Positions 17,918 to 32,178 of a stretch of DNA of 64,000 nt are shown piece after piece. The notes beneath the pieces are model-generated. The model was not told the DNA's origin, ran no database searches, and saw only the letters and a program-made list of their open reading frames with translations. The DNA is from Stenotrophobium rhamnosiphilum (GTDB taxonomy: Bacteria > Pseudomonadota > Gammaproteobacteria > Nevskiales > Nevskiaceae). The position numbers and the translations under genes were made by a program. The stretch covers positions 62,001 through 126,000 of the forward strand of contig NZ_QANS01000003.1 of the NCBI RefSeq assembly GCF_003052265.1, in the 5' to 3' direction. Position 1 is the stretch's first letter. Each line of letters starts with the position of its first letter.

Positions 17918-18289
17918 TCAGCTTTGCCGCTTTGCACTGAGCCACAGTGCAAGTGCGGGCAATAAGAACACGCCGGGAATATCGAGGAGCAAATGCTCAA
18001 TACTCTCGCGCCCCGCGATGCCATCCCATATATGCGTTAGTGCATGCAGCAATAAGAACACCGCAGAGACCAGCGCAGCAGGTTGCGCGCGCACATCACG
18101 CGCCAGCCAGAAGAACGACGCGCCGCAGACCAGATAGGCGCAGCCAATGTCACGGACAAAATGCGGATTGAATGGGCCCGTGCTGGAGACGCCGGGAATC
18201 AGGTGATACCAAGGCTCAGGGGCAATCAGCATCAGCAGGCCATTCGCGGCCAGAATCAGAGCGAGCAGGAGAGTGAGTGCATTGCGCAT
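17918..18289 (-). CDS. Small four-helix membrane protein, function unknown
   Basis: A 123-residue protein with about four hydrophobic segments (near residues 3-22, 40-62, 70-86 and 98-118). The pattern ANGLLMLIAPEPWYHLIPGV, then FNPHFVRDIGCAYLVCGASF, then LHALTHIWDG suggests a conserved small integral membrane family, but I do not recognise it. The ATG at 18289 is chosen because GAGGAA lies about six bases upstream. It sits between the gltD terminator and yceH and is separate from both. Confidence 0.7.
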   Translation of the reverse strand: MRNALTLLLALILAANGLLMLIAPEPWYHLIPGVSSTGPFNPHFVRDIGCAYLVCGASFFWLARDVRAQPAALVSAVFLLLHALTHIWDGIAGRESIEHLLLDIPGVFLLPALALWLSAKRQS

Positions 18290-18365
18290 AGCGGTTCCTC
18301 GCGAGTGTTCGACCGCCTGAGGATAAAGCGAGTGCTGAATGTTTGCAGCAAATCGCCGCATTAAC

Positions 18366-18404
18366 AAAAAGCCCCATCGCCGATTGCTCAGCGATGGGGC
18401 TTTT
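18366..18404 (-). terminator. Rho-independent terminator after gltD
   Basis: GCCCCATCGC (18371-18380) pairs perfectly with GCGATGGGGC (18391-18400) around a 10-base loop. A and T runs on both sides mean it could stop transcription from either strand; it lies 17 bases beyond the gltD stop. Confidence 0.9.
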
Positions 18405-18420
18405 CCTTTACAGCATTTGC

Positions 18421-19884
18421 TTAACGCGGCAGATCCGATGAACCCATCAGGAACTCGTCGACAGCGCGTGCAGCCTGACGACCTTCGCGAATCGCCCAAA
18501 CCACAAGCGATTGACCGCGGCGCATGTCGCCTGCAGCGAAAACCTTGTCGACGGAAGTCTTGTAGCAACCTTCGCCATCGGTCGTTGCCTTGGCATTACC
18601 GCGTGCGTCTTTCTCAACACCGAAAGCTTCAAGCACTTGCGCTGCTGGAGCAACGAAGCCCATGGCAAGCAACACGAGGTCCGCTTTCATTTCGAATTCG
18701 GAACCGGCGACTTCCGTCATCTTGCCGTCCTTCCATTCGAGACGAACGCCGATCAATTTCTCGACCTTGCCGTTTGAACCTTCGAAGCGCTTGGTCGCAA
18801 CCGACCAGTCACGATCACAGCCTTCGTCGTGCGACGAAGACGTGCGCAGCTTGATCGGCCAGTAAGGCCATACCAGCGGCTTGTTCTCGGTGACGGGTGG
18901 CTGTGGCAGCAGTTCAAACTGCATGACGCCAGCAGCGCCGTGACGGTTGCTGGTACCAACGCAGTCGGAGCCGGTGTCACCGCCGCCGATAACGACAACA
19001 TGCTTGCCTGTCGCTTTGATCTGGTCAGCAACCTTGTCGCCTGCATCAACGCGATTCTGCTGCGGCAGGAATTCCATCGCGAAATGGATGCCGCTGAGTT
19101 CGCGGCCTGGTACTGGCAAATCGCGGCCCTGTTCGGAGCCACCGGTGAGTAGCACGGCGTCGAAATCTTTCTTCAGCTGATCCGGCGAGATCGTTTCCTT
19201 CGCCAGATTGGTGATCATCGACAGCGGATCTTTGCCGATGTAAACGCTGGTGCGGAAGGTCACGCCTTCTGCCTTCATCTGCTCAATACGACGATCAATC
19301 ACTTCTTTGTTGAGCTTGAAGCCAGGGATGCCGTAACGCAGCAGACCACCGACGCGATCGTTCTTTTCGAACAAAGTCACATCATGTCCAGCGCGCGCAA
19401 GTTGCTGTGCAGCGGCGAGGCCAGCAGGGCCTGAACCAACGACCGCAACTTTCTTGCCGGTCTTGACCGCAGCAGGCAATGGCGTGACCCAACCATTTTC
19501 AAAGCCCTTCTCAATGATGAAGTGCTCGATGCTTTTGATACCGACGGCATCGTTGTTCACATTGAGTGTGCACGCGGCTTCGCAAGGTGCCGGGCAAACG
19601 CGACCGGTGAACTCAGGGAAGTTATTCGTCGAGTGCAGCGTGTCGAGCGCAGCCTGATAAGCGCCGGTGTAAACCAGATCATTCCAATCCGGAATGATGT
19701 TGTTCACCGGGCAGCCAGTCGTGCAGAACGGCGTACCGCAATTCATGCAGCGTGCGCTTTGTACTTTGGCCTGATCATTTTCCAGCGTGAGCACGAACTC
19801 TTTGTAGTTCTTCACGCGCGAGTCGACCGGCAGATATGCCTCTTTCTGACGCGGATATTCCAGGAAGCCCGTTACCTTACCCAT
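18421..19884 (-). CDS. gltD: Glutamate synthase small subunit
   Basis: A 487-residue subunit that passes electrons from NADPH to the large subunit. The N-terminal cysteine clusters [14 protein letters not shown] and [11 protein letters not shown] match the two 4Fe-4S sites. The first nucleotide-binding motif is [15 protein letters not shown] and the second [14 protein letters not shown]; the C-terminal FAD segment is [19 protein letters not shown]. The start has an AGAGGTG Shine-Dalgarno sequence about five bases upstream and lies 42 bases after gltB, forming the usual gltBD operon for ammonia assimilation. Confidence 0.95.
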   Translation of the reverse strand: MGKVTGFLEYPRQKEAYLPVDSRVKNYKEFVLTLENDQAKVQSARCMNCGTPFCTTGCPVNNIIPDWNDLVYTGAYQAALDTLHSTNNFPEFTGRVCPAPCEAACTLNVNNDAVGIKSIEHFIIEKGFENGWVTPLPAAVKTGKKVAVVGSGPAGLAAAQQLARAGHDVTLFEKNDRVGGLLRYGIPGFKLNKEVIDRRIEQMKAEGVTFRTSVYIGKDPLSMITNLAKETISPDQLKKDFDAVLLTGGSEQGRDLPVPGRELSGIHFAMEFLPQQNRVDAGDKVADQIKATGKHVVVIGGGDTGSDCVGTSNRHGAAGVMQFELLPQPPVTENKPLVWPYWPIKLRTSSSHDEGCDRDWSVATKRFEGSNGKVEKLIGVRLEWKDGKMTEVAGSEFEMKADLVLLAMGFVAPAAQVLEAFGVEKDARGNAKATTDGEGCYKTSVDKVFAAGDMRRGQSLVVWAIREGRQAARAVDEFLMGSSDLPR

Positions 19885-19926
19885 AGTGCACCTCTACAAA
19901 TATTTTTTAGTTCGCTCGTTCAACGC

Positions 19927-24648
<4,722 letters not shown>

Positions 24649-24720
24649 GGCACATCCTCTAAAGACGTCAATCTGGACCGGGGAGGATAGTGCAGTGCAA
24701 CAACAATGCCAAGATTTTTA

Positions 24721-24790
24721 AATTGGGGTCAGAACCTAATTAATATACTTGTCATATTTAAAATACTTTAATTAGGGACACATTAAAAAT
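24721..24790. repeat. AT-rich palindromic element resembling RAYT-linked repeats
   Basis: CCTAATTAA (24735-24743) is an exact inverted partner of TTAATTAGG (24768-24776), separated by 24 AT-rich bases. The outer flanks GGGGTCAGAA and GACACATT resemble the ends of short elements that I have seen described near REP-associated tyrosine transposases. It lies between the gltB start and the lipoprotein stop, 5.5 kb from a RAYT gene, and may be a non-autonomous relic. Family assignment is by memory of similar sequences and is tentative. Confidence 0.5.
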
Positions 24791-24837
24791 AAACCTATAA
24801 CTGCTGCAAGTGAAGGAAAACAGAATGGGTGCCTTGC

Positions 24838-27720
24838 TCAAGGTTGCAGCGTCAGCTGGACAGTCATGCCGCTGGTAGAGCCGCCGCCGCCGGCATATCC
24901 ACTGTCGGGGCCATCGCGGCCACTAGCACTGCAGATGATCGAAATTTGATGTCGACCCGGCCCCAGCAACCCTGTATTGCTGCCTCTATCGTCGCTCCCG
25001 GAGCTACTGCGGGTGAAGGTAAACAAGCTGGCGCGCGGTGAGTGGAAGGTGGCGTTGACGCTAGCACCAGCCAGGATTGGCAAGCTGGGGTTCGAGGAAG
25101 TGGGGGCCGAGGCAGTACCACTCGCCGCAATGCTGTAGCGCAAGCCCGTCTCGCCCTCAATGCTGAAAAGGACAGTCGCTGTCGTGCGCGCGGAAGCGTC
25201 GCTTTTGATGCGGGCCGGGCTTTCAGGCCCAGCGCCGAAGCCGGCGGATCCGCTACAACTCAGCGTGATCGCGCCCACGGTGCCGTCTGCGCGATCCAGC
25301 GTCACAGCGCCATTGCCGCTGGCAACGGACTGCCTCCCCTGCAAAGTCTGCTCTCCGCTGCCGGTGGTTTCCGTGTTGCGGCCAAAACCTGTCTCTTCAG
25401 TCAGAATCTTCTCTTCACCGGTGGACGAACCCCTGAGATCGCAGTCGGGGTCTCCCGCGCTAGCGCAGTTCGAAGCACCCGCTCTTGTGGCGATGCTGAC
25501 GGCGATGAGCCGCGCGGTGGCCGCCGATCGTGGCTGCACTTCTACACTGACTTTCGCCTTGTCACTACCGCCCTTGCTATCGGTGATCGTGTATTCAAAA
25601 GTCTCGGTGCCAACGAAGCCAGTGGCAGGCCGATAACTCAGGCTCAAGCCATTGGCGCTGGTCGCCACCGAACCGCGCGCGGGTTGTGTCACGGCGCTGA
25701 TCTCCAAGGCATCGCCATCAGCATCAGTGTCGTTGTTGAGCACGAAGAACGTTACGGCTGAACTGCCTTCGATCACGCTCTCATCGTCATCGACGGCCAC
25801 GGGCGCAGCATTGCTGGCGCGGGCGGTGTCGAGTTCCAGTATCAGCGCCGACGGCAGCAGCGGCGTCACTGCAAAGGCGGTGAACTCGCTGGTCAAACCT
25901 GAATTGTTTGCGATGAAGGTGAAATTGAAAGTGGTCTGGCCGTTCGTGGCGCGTGAGCGTGCGACCTCAACCTCGCGCTGGCCGGCGGCGGTGCGCATCA
26001 ACACGATCTCGCTAACGTTGTAGAGCCCGAGAAAATTGATGGTCGCTGGGTCGAGCTTGAGTTGAAACTGCGCTGTCTCGCCGCTGACAAAGCGATCTCG
26101 ATCCACCGTCAGCACGCCGGTCGGAGAGCCTGCCAAGTCAATCGCTTTCTCCAGCACTTCATCACCCACCTTCACCACACCGAGAATGTTCAACACGCTC
26201 TCAATGTCATCGCCGAAACCGGCGTTGAGTACGAGTGAAAGCTTGTAGCTCGATTTGAAATCGGTGGCGGCGATCTGCGTTGCAGCGGGTGCAAACTCGC
26301 CTTCGAGTTTAGGCCCAGCCTTGATCTCGAATGCCTTGAACTGAAGCGATCTAAAAACGCGATTGCCGACGGCGGCCTCGACGTATCCAAACGCGGTGAA
26401 TTCCGGTTTGACGCGAAAATCATCCAAGCCCGGCACATCCACCGTCGGGGTGTTGGTATTCACAAAATCGGTCAGCTCATTGACGAAGGTGCATTCACTT
26501 TCACAGTCCAGACCCAGCGCGGCCTTGGCACTGGTGCGGCTGTTGAGGCCGAGCTTCATTTGCGCCACCGTCACTTTGCCGCCGAGCTCGAAGCCGACGC
26601 CGACTGGCACTAGGCCACTGATGAGAACCGACAGCGCGCCACCAACCGGAACCGGGAAGATCAGCAGTTCTGCCTTGCAGGAAACCTTGCCTTCGAAAGC
26701 CGCTGTGGCCTTAACGGTGCCGTCGATCAAGAACGTCGGCTCGGCGGTCACCACGAAGCGTTCCAATCCACGCGCCTCGGTATAGATCACGTCCAGCGCC
26801 GGGGCGATGGTGAAACTAAAAACTGGCTGCGGCTCGAATACGAACGGCGGTGCGGCACCATCGCCCAATCCCAAACCGTTGATTGAACCTTCGCAGCCTT
26901 GAAACAACGTTCGCGTGCCGGCTGGGACACCACCTGCCTTCGCTAAGGCTGCTCTGACTTCAGGACGCGGTGTGAACGTGTACGTGTTGCCCTCGCGCAG
27001 CACGGTGTAGCCAGCATTCACGCTCTCCGGAATCGTGGCGGCAACGTCGGCGAGATTGAAACGCTGATTGATCTCCAAGCCCGGAAACAGCACCGACAGC
27101 GGCGCGAGCTTTAACGTGACTTCAACGCCGCCAGCAACCTCGCGCGCTGACACCACGCGACCCGCCACAGGAGCAGAGCCGGTGCCGACCATCAGCGTAC
27201 CCACGGCCGGCAGCGCAATGCCGCTAACGACGACGGTGTAGGTGTTGTCGAGACTAGGCGCTGCGTCGGGGTCGCTCTCTGCGACACCGCGCGCGATCTG
27301 TTCGTCGCTGACCAACACGGTGCCAGCAGCGACGGTGGTTACGACGGCAAGCAAAGGAGCTGAACGCACTTCGCCCGCCATGGCGGTGATCTGGGTGGAA
27401 CCGCTGCTGCGTTCGGCAGAAGCAATGCCGTTGCTCGCAATGCTGATGTTCGCCGCATCGGACGACGACCAGCGCACGGGGGTATCGATCGGCACACCTG
27501 CTTCATCGAATACGCGGGCGCTGAGTTGGCGGGTCTGCCCGCGTTCGGTGAACAGCAAGCCGGTCTGCACAATCTCGACGCGCGCGGCTGACTTCCCCGT
27601 GTTGTTGGTGCAGGCTGCCAACACCAGCAGGAGCGCCAGCAACGCAACAGGCCGCAGCATCGCCGCAAAAAAGTTGCTGACAAAAGAACGCTTGTGGTGA
27701 TGGCGCGAGGAGCTGTTCAT
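24838..27720 (-). CDS. Large lipoprotein with bacterial Ig-like and cadherin-like domains
   Basis: A 960-residue predicted lipoprotein: a basic N-terminus, a hydrophobic helix and a lipobox LVLAAC with Cys37. Residues about 48-115 form a BIG2-like domain (TGLLFTERGQTRQLSARVF, PVRWSSSDAANISIASNGIA). The middle 450 residues are unrecognised but rich in beta strands. A cadherin/VCBS-like domain follows (FFVLNNDTDADGDALEISAV, ATGFVGTETFEYTITDSKGG), then a Ser/Thr/Gly-rich C-terminal region. It is probably anchored at the outer membrane and exposed. It follows the two-component system on the same strand after 72 bases, so it may be controlled by it. Ligand unknown. Confidence 0.75.
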   Translation of the reverse strand: MNSSSRHHHKRSFVSNFFAAMLRPVALLALLLVLAACTNNTGKSAARVEIVQTGLLFTERGQTRQLSARVFDEAGVPIDTPVRWSSSDAANISIASNGIASAERSSGSTQITAMAGEVRSAPLLAVVTTVAAGTVLVSDEQIARGVAESDPDAAPSLDNTYTVVVSGIALPAVGTLMVGTGSAPVAGRVVSAREVAGGVEVTLKLAPLSVLFPGLEINQRFNLADVAATIPESVNAGYTVLREGNTYTFTPRPEVRAALAKAGGVPAGTRTLFQGCEGSINGLGLGDGAAPPFVFEPQPVFSFTIAPALDVIYTEARGLERFVVTAEPTFLIDGTVKATAAFEGKVSCKAELLIFPVPVGGALSVLISGLVPVGVGFELGGKVTVAQMKLGLNSRTSAKAALGLDCESECTFVNELTDFVNTNTPTVDVPGLDDFRVKPEFTAFGYVEAAVGNRVFRSLQFKAFEIKAGPKLEGEFAPAATQIAATDFKSSYKLSLVLNAGFGDDIESVLNILGVVKVGDEVLEKAIDLAGSPTGVLTVDRDRFVSGETAQFQLKLDPATINFLGLYNVSEIVLMRTAAGQREVEVARSRATNGQTTFNFTFIANNSGLTSEFTAFAVTPLLPSALILELDTARASNAAPVAVDDDESVIEGSSAVTFFVLNNDTDADGDALEISAVTQPARGSVATSANGLSLSYRPATGFVGTETFEYTITDSKGGSDKAKVSVEVQPRSAATARLIAVSIATRAGASNCASAGDPDCDLRGSSTGEEKILTEETGFGRNTETTGSGEQTLQGRQSVASGNGAVTLDRADGTVGAITLSCSGSAGFGAGPESPARIKSDASARTTATVLFSIEGETGLRYSIAASGTASAPTSSNPSLPILAGASVNATFHSPRASLFTFTRSSSGSDDRGSNTGLLGPGRHQISIICSASGRDGPDSGYAGGGGSTSGMTVQLTLQP

Positions 27721-27792
27721 GACGATCCTAAAAGACAGGCGTCAGTTGTAGTGGCTCAGCGCTCGGCGCGATATCACATAAATTGGTGAGTG

Positions 27793-29580
27793 CTACACCA
27801 GCGGCAGCGTCAAGCGCACGCGCGTGCCCGGTTGCAGCGCTAGCCATTCAATGCCGCCGCCGATCTGCACAGCGCGGCGGCGCAGATTGGCGAGGCCGTA
27901 GTGTCCGGGGCGTGCGTCACCCGATGCGGGCATGCCACGACCGTTATCGTCGATCAGCACTTCGAGTTGCTTCGCGCCTTCATCATTGGTGATGCGATGC
28001 AATGTGATGCGCAGACTGCTGCCTTCGGCATGGCGCACGGCGTTCATCGCTGCCTCTTGCACAATGCGCAGCAGATGCAGCGTCTGTGACTTCGGCAACT
28101 CGAAGCCGTCGTCGAGGCTACTCAGGCTAAACACCAGTGCTATTTCGGCATCGGCACAAACGTTGGCGAGACGCTCTCGCAGCGGCGCCAACACAGCACG
28201 CAGTGAGCGCTCTTCCGGGTTGAGCGAATCGAGCGTGAGGCGTAAGTCTTCCAGTGCGGCCTGCACACCGAGCGCGACCGCACTTTTGCCTGCGCCCTCG
28301 TTGGAAAGTCGCGACAGCGTGGCGATGAGCGTGCCGCCGAGACCGTCGTGCAAATCGCCAAACAGTCGCTCGCGCTCAGCACTCACCACACGATCACTCT
28401 CAGCGCGCTGAAGTGCTTGGTAGTTGGACGCGATCTGCGCCTCGCGTACAGCGACGCGTTGCTCCAACTCGCGACTGAGCGACTCGGATTCGGTCAGCGC
28501 ATTCACAAAATTTCGCAGCAGAAGCGCGGTGAACACGAGGACGGGCGGCGGTGCGCCATAGGCGAGCCAGAAACCATCATCCGGTGCGATGAGGCCCAAC
28601 AGCAGCGCGCCATCGTGCAACGACACCATGCAGATACACATCACCGCACCGAGCATCCAAAACGCAGTGCTATCCCAGCGTGTGAAGTACTGCCGCCAGA
28701 ACACGGTGGCAGTGGTGTAAGTGCCGAGCGCGATAATTCCCATGTAAGCCCAGGGAACGGCGTGACGAAATTCTTGCGGAGTGCAGAACAGACTCGCAAT
28801 GACGATCAACGCAGAGCCGCTGAATACAGCGTAAGTAATGCGCTGCCACGTTTTGGGTTGTGGCTTGGAGGCCAGACATATTCCCAGCCACGCTGCACTC
28901 ACAACAAACCAGAGGAAGAACAGCAGCAGCAAGGCATCGAGCCAGATGCTCGGCAAAGGCAGTGGGCTAATCGGCAAAGCGCAGTAGGCGCTACCGGTCA
29001 CACAGGTCAGCGTATGCCAAGCGTAGATTTTTTCGTGTCGGCGCCGCAGCCACAACGCGAAGCTCACGCCTGCCAACACCAATGTCGTGACGATGAGTGC
29101 GATCAGTAGTGTGTGCTTGAGAAAATGCCGCTGCGCGTAATTCGTCGCCAGCAGCGCCTCGTCGCCGAGATAACTTGCGCCGATAAAAGTGCTGCTTGAT
29201 GGCGCGCTTATTTGCTCAATCGCAAGCTCGTTGTCTGCCGCATGTAGCAACGCGCTAGGCAGCGACACTAGCATCGGTTGTGAGCTACCCAACGCGGGGA
29301 CCGCAGCAGGAATGCGGCGCTGCGCGAGTACTGTGCCGTTAAGCGAGATGGTGGCAGCGCCACTCAGGCTTTCGATGTACAGCGCTTGCGTAGCGGTGCT
29401 GGCAGACACTGTGAAATGACTTTGATAACGCGTGCTTTCGCCTTGCAATTGCACCAGCCAATGCACGCGCATGCCATCGCCACTTGGGCCTGCACGGTGT
29501 AACAACGCGATCGCCGTCAGCACCACAATCACAAAGACACTGAGCAGGAGCAGCGACAACCCGCGCGTTGACCAATTCAA
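27793..29580 (-). CDS. NarL-family sensor histidine kinase with extracytoplasmic domain and about seven TM segments
   Basis: A 595-residue kinase. A first TM helix (residues 7-27) leads to a periplasmic jelly-roll-like domain (about 40-125), then six or seven further TM helices (about 155-355), a coiled coil (365-400), the HisKA_3 phosphoacceptor GDLHDGLGGTLIA with His411, and an HATPase domain with VQEAAMNAVRHAEG, DDNGRGMP and GLANLRRRA. The order resembles 7TM-type sensor kinases. Its ATG overlaps the regulator stop as ATGA, so they form a pair. The signal is unknown. Confidence 0.87.
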   Translation of the reverse strand: MNWSTRGLSLLLLSVFVIVVLTAIALLHRAGPSGDGMRVHWLVQLQGESTRYQSHFTVSASTATQALYIESLSGAATISLNGTVLAQRRIPAAVPALGSSQPMLVSLPSALLHAADNELAIEQISAPSSSTFIGASYLGDEALLATNYAQRHFLKHTLLIALIVTTLVLAGVSFALWLRRRHEKIYAWHTLTCVTGSAYCALPISPLPLPSIWLDALLLLFFLWFVVSAAWLGICLASKPQPKTWQRITYAVFSGSALIVIASLFCTPQEFRHAVPWAYMGIIALGTYTTATVFWRQYFTRWDSTAFWMLGAVMCICMVSLHDGALLLGLIAPDDGFWLAYGAPPPVLVFTALLLRNFVNALTESESLSRELEQRVAVREAQIASNYQALQRAESDRVVSAERERLFGDLHDGLGGTLIATLSRLSNEGAGKSAVALGVQAALEDLRLTLDSLNPEERSLRAVLAPLRERLANVCADAEIALVFSLSSLDDGFELPKSQTLHLLRIVQEAAMNAVRHAEGSSLRITLHRITNDEGAKQLEVLIDDNGRGMPASGDARPGHYGLANLRRRAVQIGGGIEWLALQPGTRVRLTLPLV

Positions 29581-30251
29581 TGAGGCCGTCCGCTACTGAG
29601 ATCGCTGATGAGCCCCTGCTGCACCGCTTCATACACGGCTTCGCCGCGCGAGCTGACCGCTAGCTTGCGGTAGATCTGTTTGACGTGAGAGCCAACCGTG
29701 TTGACCGATACATCCAGCGCTTCACTAATCTCAAGATAGGCATAGCCCTTGGCAACCAAAAGCAGCACATCGCGCTCACGGGCGGAAAGCTGAGCGGCAG
29801 GCTCTGCGCGTTTGGGCTCGCTCGGGGTCTGCATGCGCTGCAAGAGATGGCGCGCCACTGCGGGACTGATCGGCGAGCCTCCGTCAAACATCTCATGAAT
29901 AGCGCGCGCCACTCTAAGCGCGCTGGCGTCTTTCAAGAGATATGAACTGGCGCCGGCCTTGATCGCCTCCACCACATGCGTCTCGTCACCAAACACGGTG
30001 ATCACCATGAACAATGTCTCTGGCGCTACAGCTGCCAGTTCGCGAATGAGCGCTGCGCCATCACCATCCGGCAAACCTAGATCAATCAACACGGCTTGCG
30101 GACGCTGCTCAGCAAACAGCAAGCGCGCGTCGGCGCAGTTGGCGGCGGTGCCGCAGAGTTCAAGATTGGCGTCAGCACTTACGGCGCGCGCGAGTCGTTC
30201 GCGCGTTTGCGCTTCGTCCTCAACGACCAATACGCGGTTTATCCCTGCCAC
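29577..30251 (-). CDS. NarL/FixJ-family response regulator
   Basis: A 224-residue regulator. The receiver domain has the acidic pair in VVEDEA, the phosphoacceptor Asp57 in VLIDLGLPDGDG and the lysine in YLLKDAS. The C-terminal LuxR-type helix-turn-helix is LSARERDVLLLVAKGYAYLE followed by VSVNTVGSHVKQIYRKL. The GTG at 30251 is favoured by a GAGGA Shine-Dalgarno sequence seven bases upstream. It lies 19 bases after the transposase stop and overlaps the kinase start by four bases, so the pair is co-translated. Targets are unknown; the lipoprotein gene downstream is a candidate. Confidence 0.9.
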   Translation of the reverse strand: MAGINRVLVVEDEAQTRERLARAVSADANLELCGTAANCADARLLFAEQRPQAVLIDLGLPDGDGAALIRELAAVAPETLFMVITVFGDETHVVEAIKAGASSYLLKDASALRVARAIHEMFDGGSPISPAVARHLLQRMQTPSEPKRAEPAAQLSARERDVLLLVAKGYAYLEISEALDVSVNTVGSHVKQIYRKLAVSSRGEAVYEAVQQGLISDLSSGRPH

Positions 30252-30270
30252 TGATTCGTCCTCGGCAAGG

Positions 30271-30969
30271 TCACGACGACAACTGTTTTGATTGCGGCCG
30301 TCCAGCACGTCGACGTACGACACGACGCAAGGTCTGCTTCTGCACGCCCTCAACAAACTTCGCATCACCCAAAGGCCAGCCTTTGAGTACGGACTCCATC
30401 AACTCGGTGTGTTGTTGCGTGTTGAGACCAAGACTGACCAGCTCCGCATAACGCGCCTCGCGTGCAAATGGCGTGTTCCCCAAGCCCCAGTAGAGCGCGT
30501 GTGGCGTCACTAACTTATCGACGTGATGGCCCACATAGTGACCATGACTGGACCATCGATAATCTAATGCGCGCGTCACCAGACCGCCACGCACTGGATT
30601 GAGATCGATAAATATTTTGCTATTGATCAACCAACGTTCTGGCTGAAGCAATGTTGCGCGATAGCGTCCTTCCCACAATGTGCCGCTGCGCTGATGTCGC
30701 TTATTGAAGTACTGCACGTAGCGACGGCCAACAGACTGCATCATGGTCGACAGGCCGTTATCGCTTTCTGGCGTGGCCAAGAGATGGAACTCTGTGCCCA
30801 TCAGAACATAGGCATGGATCGCGACTTTCTCGCGAGCCGCGTGCTCGGCCAAAAGACTGAGCATGCGCTGATAGTCTTCCGCATCGATAAAGATGGGCTG
30901 GCGATTGTTGCCACGCTGCAAGACATGATGGACATGCCCGGCGACTGCTAAGCGCGGCAGACGAGCCAT
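30271..30969 (-). CDS. REP-associated tyrosine transposase (RAYT), Y1 family
   Basis: A 232-residue Y1-type transposase-like protein: MARLPRLAVAGHVHHVLQRG, then YVLMGTEFHLLATP, GRRYVQYFNKRHQRSGTLWE, FIDLNPVRGGLV and RWSSHGHYVG. The usual His-hydrophobic-His site in this family (as in MPNHVHLL) reads E60-F61-H62 here, so one metal-binding His is replaced by Glu. Such proteins mobilise or maintain REP-like palindromes as single-copy domesticated genes. It starts three bases after the dgt stop, which places it inside a housekeeping transcription unit. The frame is intact. Confidence 0.85.
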   Translation of the reverse strand: MARLPRLAVAGHVHHVLQRGNNRQPIFIDAEDYQRMLSLLAEHAAREKVAIHAYVLMGTEFHLLATPESDNGLSTMMQSVGRRYVQYFNKRHQRSGTLWEGRYRATLLQPERWLINSKIFIDLNPVRGGLVTRALDYRWSSHGHYVGHHVDKLVTPHALYWGLGNTPFAREARYAELVSLGLNTQQHTELMESVLKGWPLGDAKFVEGVQKQTLRRVVRRRAGRPQSKQLSS

Positions 30970-30972
30970 GGT

Positions 30973-32127
30973 TTAGCGCAGGCGACGTGGGTCGAACAGA
31001 CGTTCGTGCTCATCCAAGGCATAACGATCCGTCATGCCTGCGATGTAGTCCGCAACAACTCGCGCGCGTCCGGTTTTACCTGTCAGCTTTTCTTGCGCCT
31101 TCGCATCTTCAAATTTTCCAGGCGGCAGCAAGCGTGGATCATCGATCAGCGCTGCAAACAACTCACGCACTACGCGCTGCGCCTTCACGGTCATGCGATA
31201 AACCTGATGGTGCTTATAAAGATGTTCACGCAGGAATTTCTTCAACGCGAGATTTTCGACTTGTGTCTCAGCGCTGTAAGCAATCAAAGGTTTTTTGCGT
31301 GCGCGAACATCTTCAATGCCTTTCGGTTTGGCTTTCAGCAGTGCTGCGCGTGAGGTCTCGGTGAGATCACTCACCAGCGTGTTGATGATGCGACGAATGG
31401 TTTCGTGGCGCTCTTGCTTGGCGTTCATCTGCTTGTTGGCTTTGCGCGCTTGATCGTGGTGTCGCTTGAACAGCGGCACTTCGCGCATGGCTTCAATCGT
31501 CAGCAAACGTGCGCGCAGACCATCATCGATGTCGTGATTGTTGTACGCGATCTCGTCAGCAACATTTGCGAGCTGCGCTTCCAAACCTGGCTGCCCACCT
31601 TTGAGAAAGCGTTCGCCAATATCGCCCAGATCACGCGCACGCGCTTTTGAGCAATGTTTGAGAATGCCTTCGCGCGTTTCAAAGGTGAGATTGAGTCCGC
31701 GAAAATCTGCGTACTTGTCTTCGAGCTCATCGACGACGCGCAACGATTGCGCGTTGTGCTCAAAACCACCATAAGCGCGCATGCAAGGATTGAGTGCGTC
31801 TTGTCCGGCGTGACCGAAAGGGGTGTGGCCGAGATCGTGTGCGAGTGAAATCGCTTCGCAGAGATCTTCGTTAAGCGAAAGCGTGCGTGCGATGGTGCGC
31901 GCGATCTGCGCCACTTCCAAGGAATGCGTCAGACGCGTGCGGAATAGATCGCCTTCGTGATTAACGAAAACCTGCGTCTTGTATTCAAGACGACGGAAGG
32001 CACCAGAGTGAATGATGCGATCACGATCGCGCTGATATTCACTGCGATAACCGGGAGGCGCTTCGGGATAGCGGCGGCCGCGTGAGTTGTTAGTGTCAGC
32101 GGCGTATACGGCGAGTGAGGCGTTCAT
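30973..32127 (-). CDS. dgt: dGTP triphosphohydrolase-like HD protein
   Basis: A 384-residue HD-domain enzyme of the shorter dGTPase type. Metal-site residues are visible in RLTHSLEVAQIARTIA and ISLAHDLGHTPFGHAGQDAL; substrate-site blocks include RDRIIHSGAFRRLEYKTQVF and DEIAYNNHDIDDGLR. It hydrolyses dNTPs, chiefly dGTP in the family, to the nucleoside and triphosphate. The ATG at 32127 gives MNASLAVYAADTNN, a normal N-terminus; a start 12 codons earlier is possible. It follows aroB by 51 bases, as in many gammaproteobacteria and betaproteobacteria. Confidence 0.9.
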   Translation of the reverse strand: MNASLAVYAADTNNSRGRRYPEAPPGYRSEYQRDRDRIIHSGAFRRLEYKTQVFVNHEGDLFRTRLTHSLEVAQIARTIARTLSLNEDLCEAISLAHDLGHTPFGHAGQDALNPCMRAYGGFEHNAQSLRVVDELEDKYADFRGLNLTFETREGILKHCSKARARDLGDIGERFLKGGQPGLEAQLANVADEIAYNNHDIDDGLRARLLTIEAMREVPLFKRHHDQARKANKQMNAKQERHETIRRIINTLVSDLTETSRAALLKAKPKGIEDVRARKKPLIAYSAETQVENLALKKFLREHLYKHHQVYRMTVKAQRVVRELFAALIDDPRLLPPGKFEDAKAQEKLTGKTGRARVVADYIAGMTDRYALDEHERLFDPRRLR

Positions 32128-32178
32128 GCAGTGATTAGAGCCGAAAACGCGCTCTAGCCGCAATTTAAACCGTCTGCG

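Noticed and set aside
25042-25761. 239-codon open frame opposite the lipoprotein gene
   Set aside because: Low-complexity Arg/Ala-rich translation, antisense to the lipoprotein; no support as a gene.
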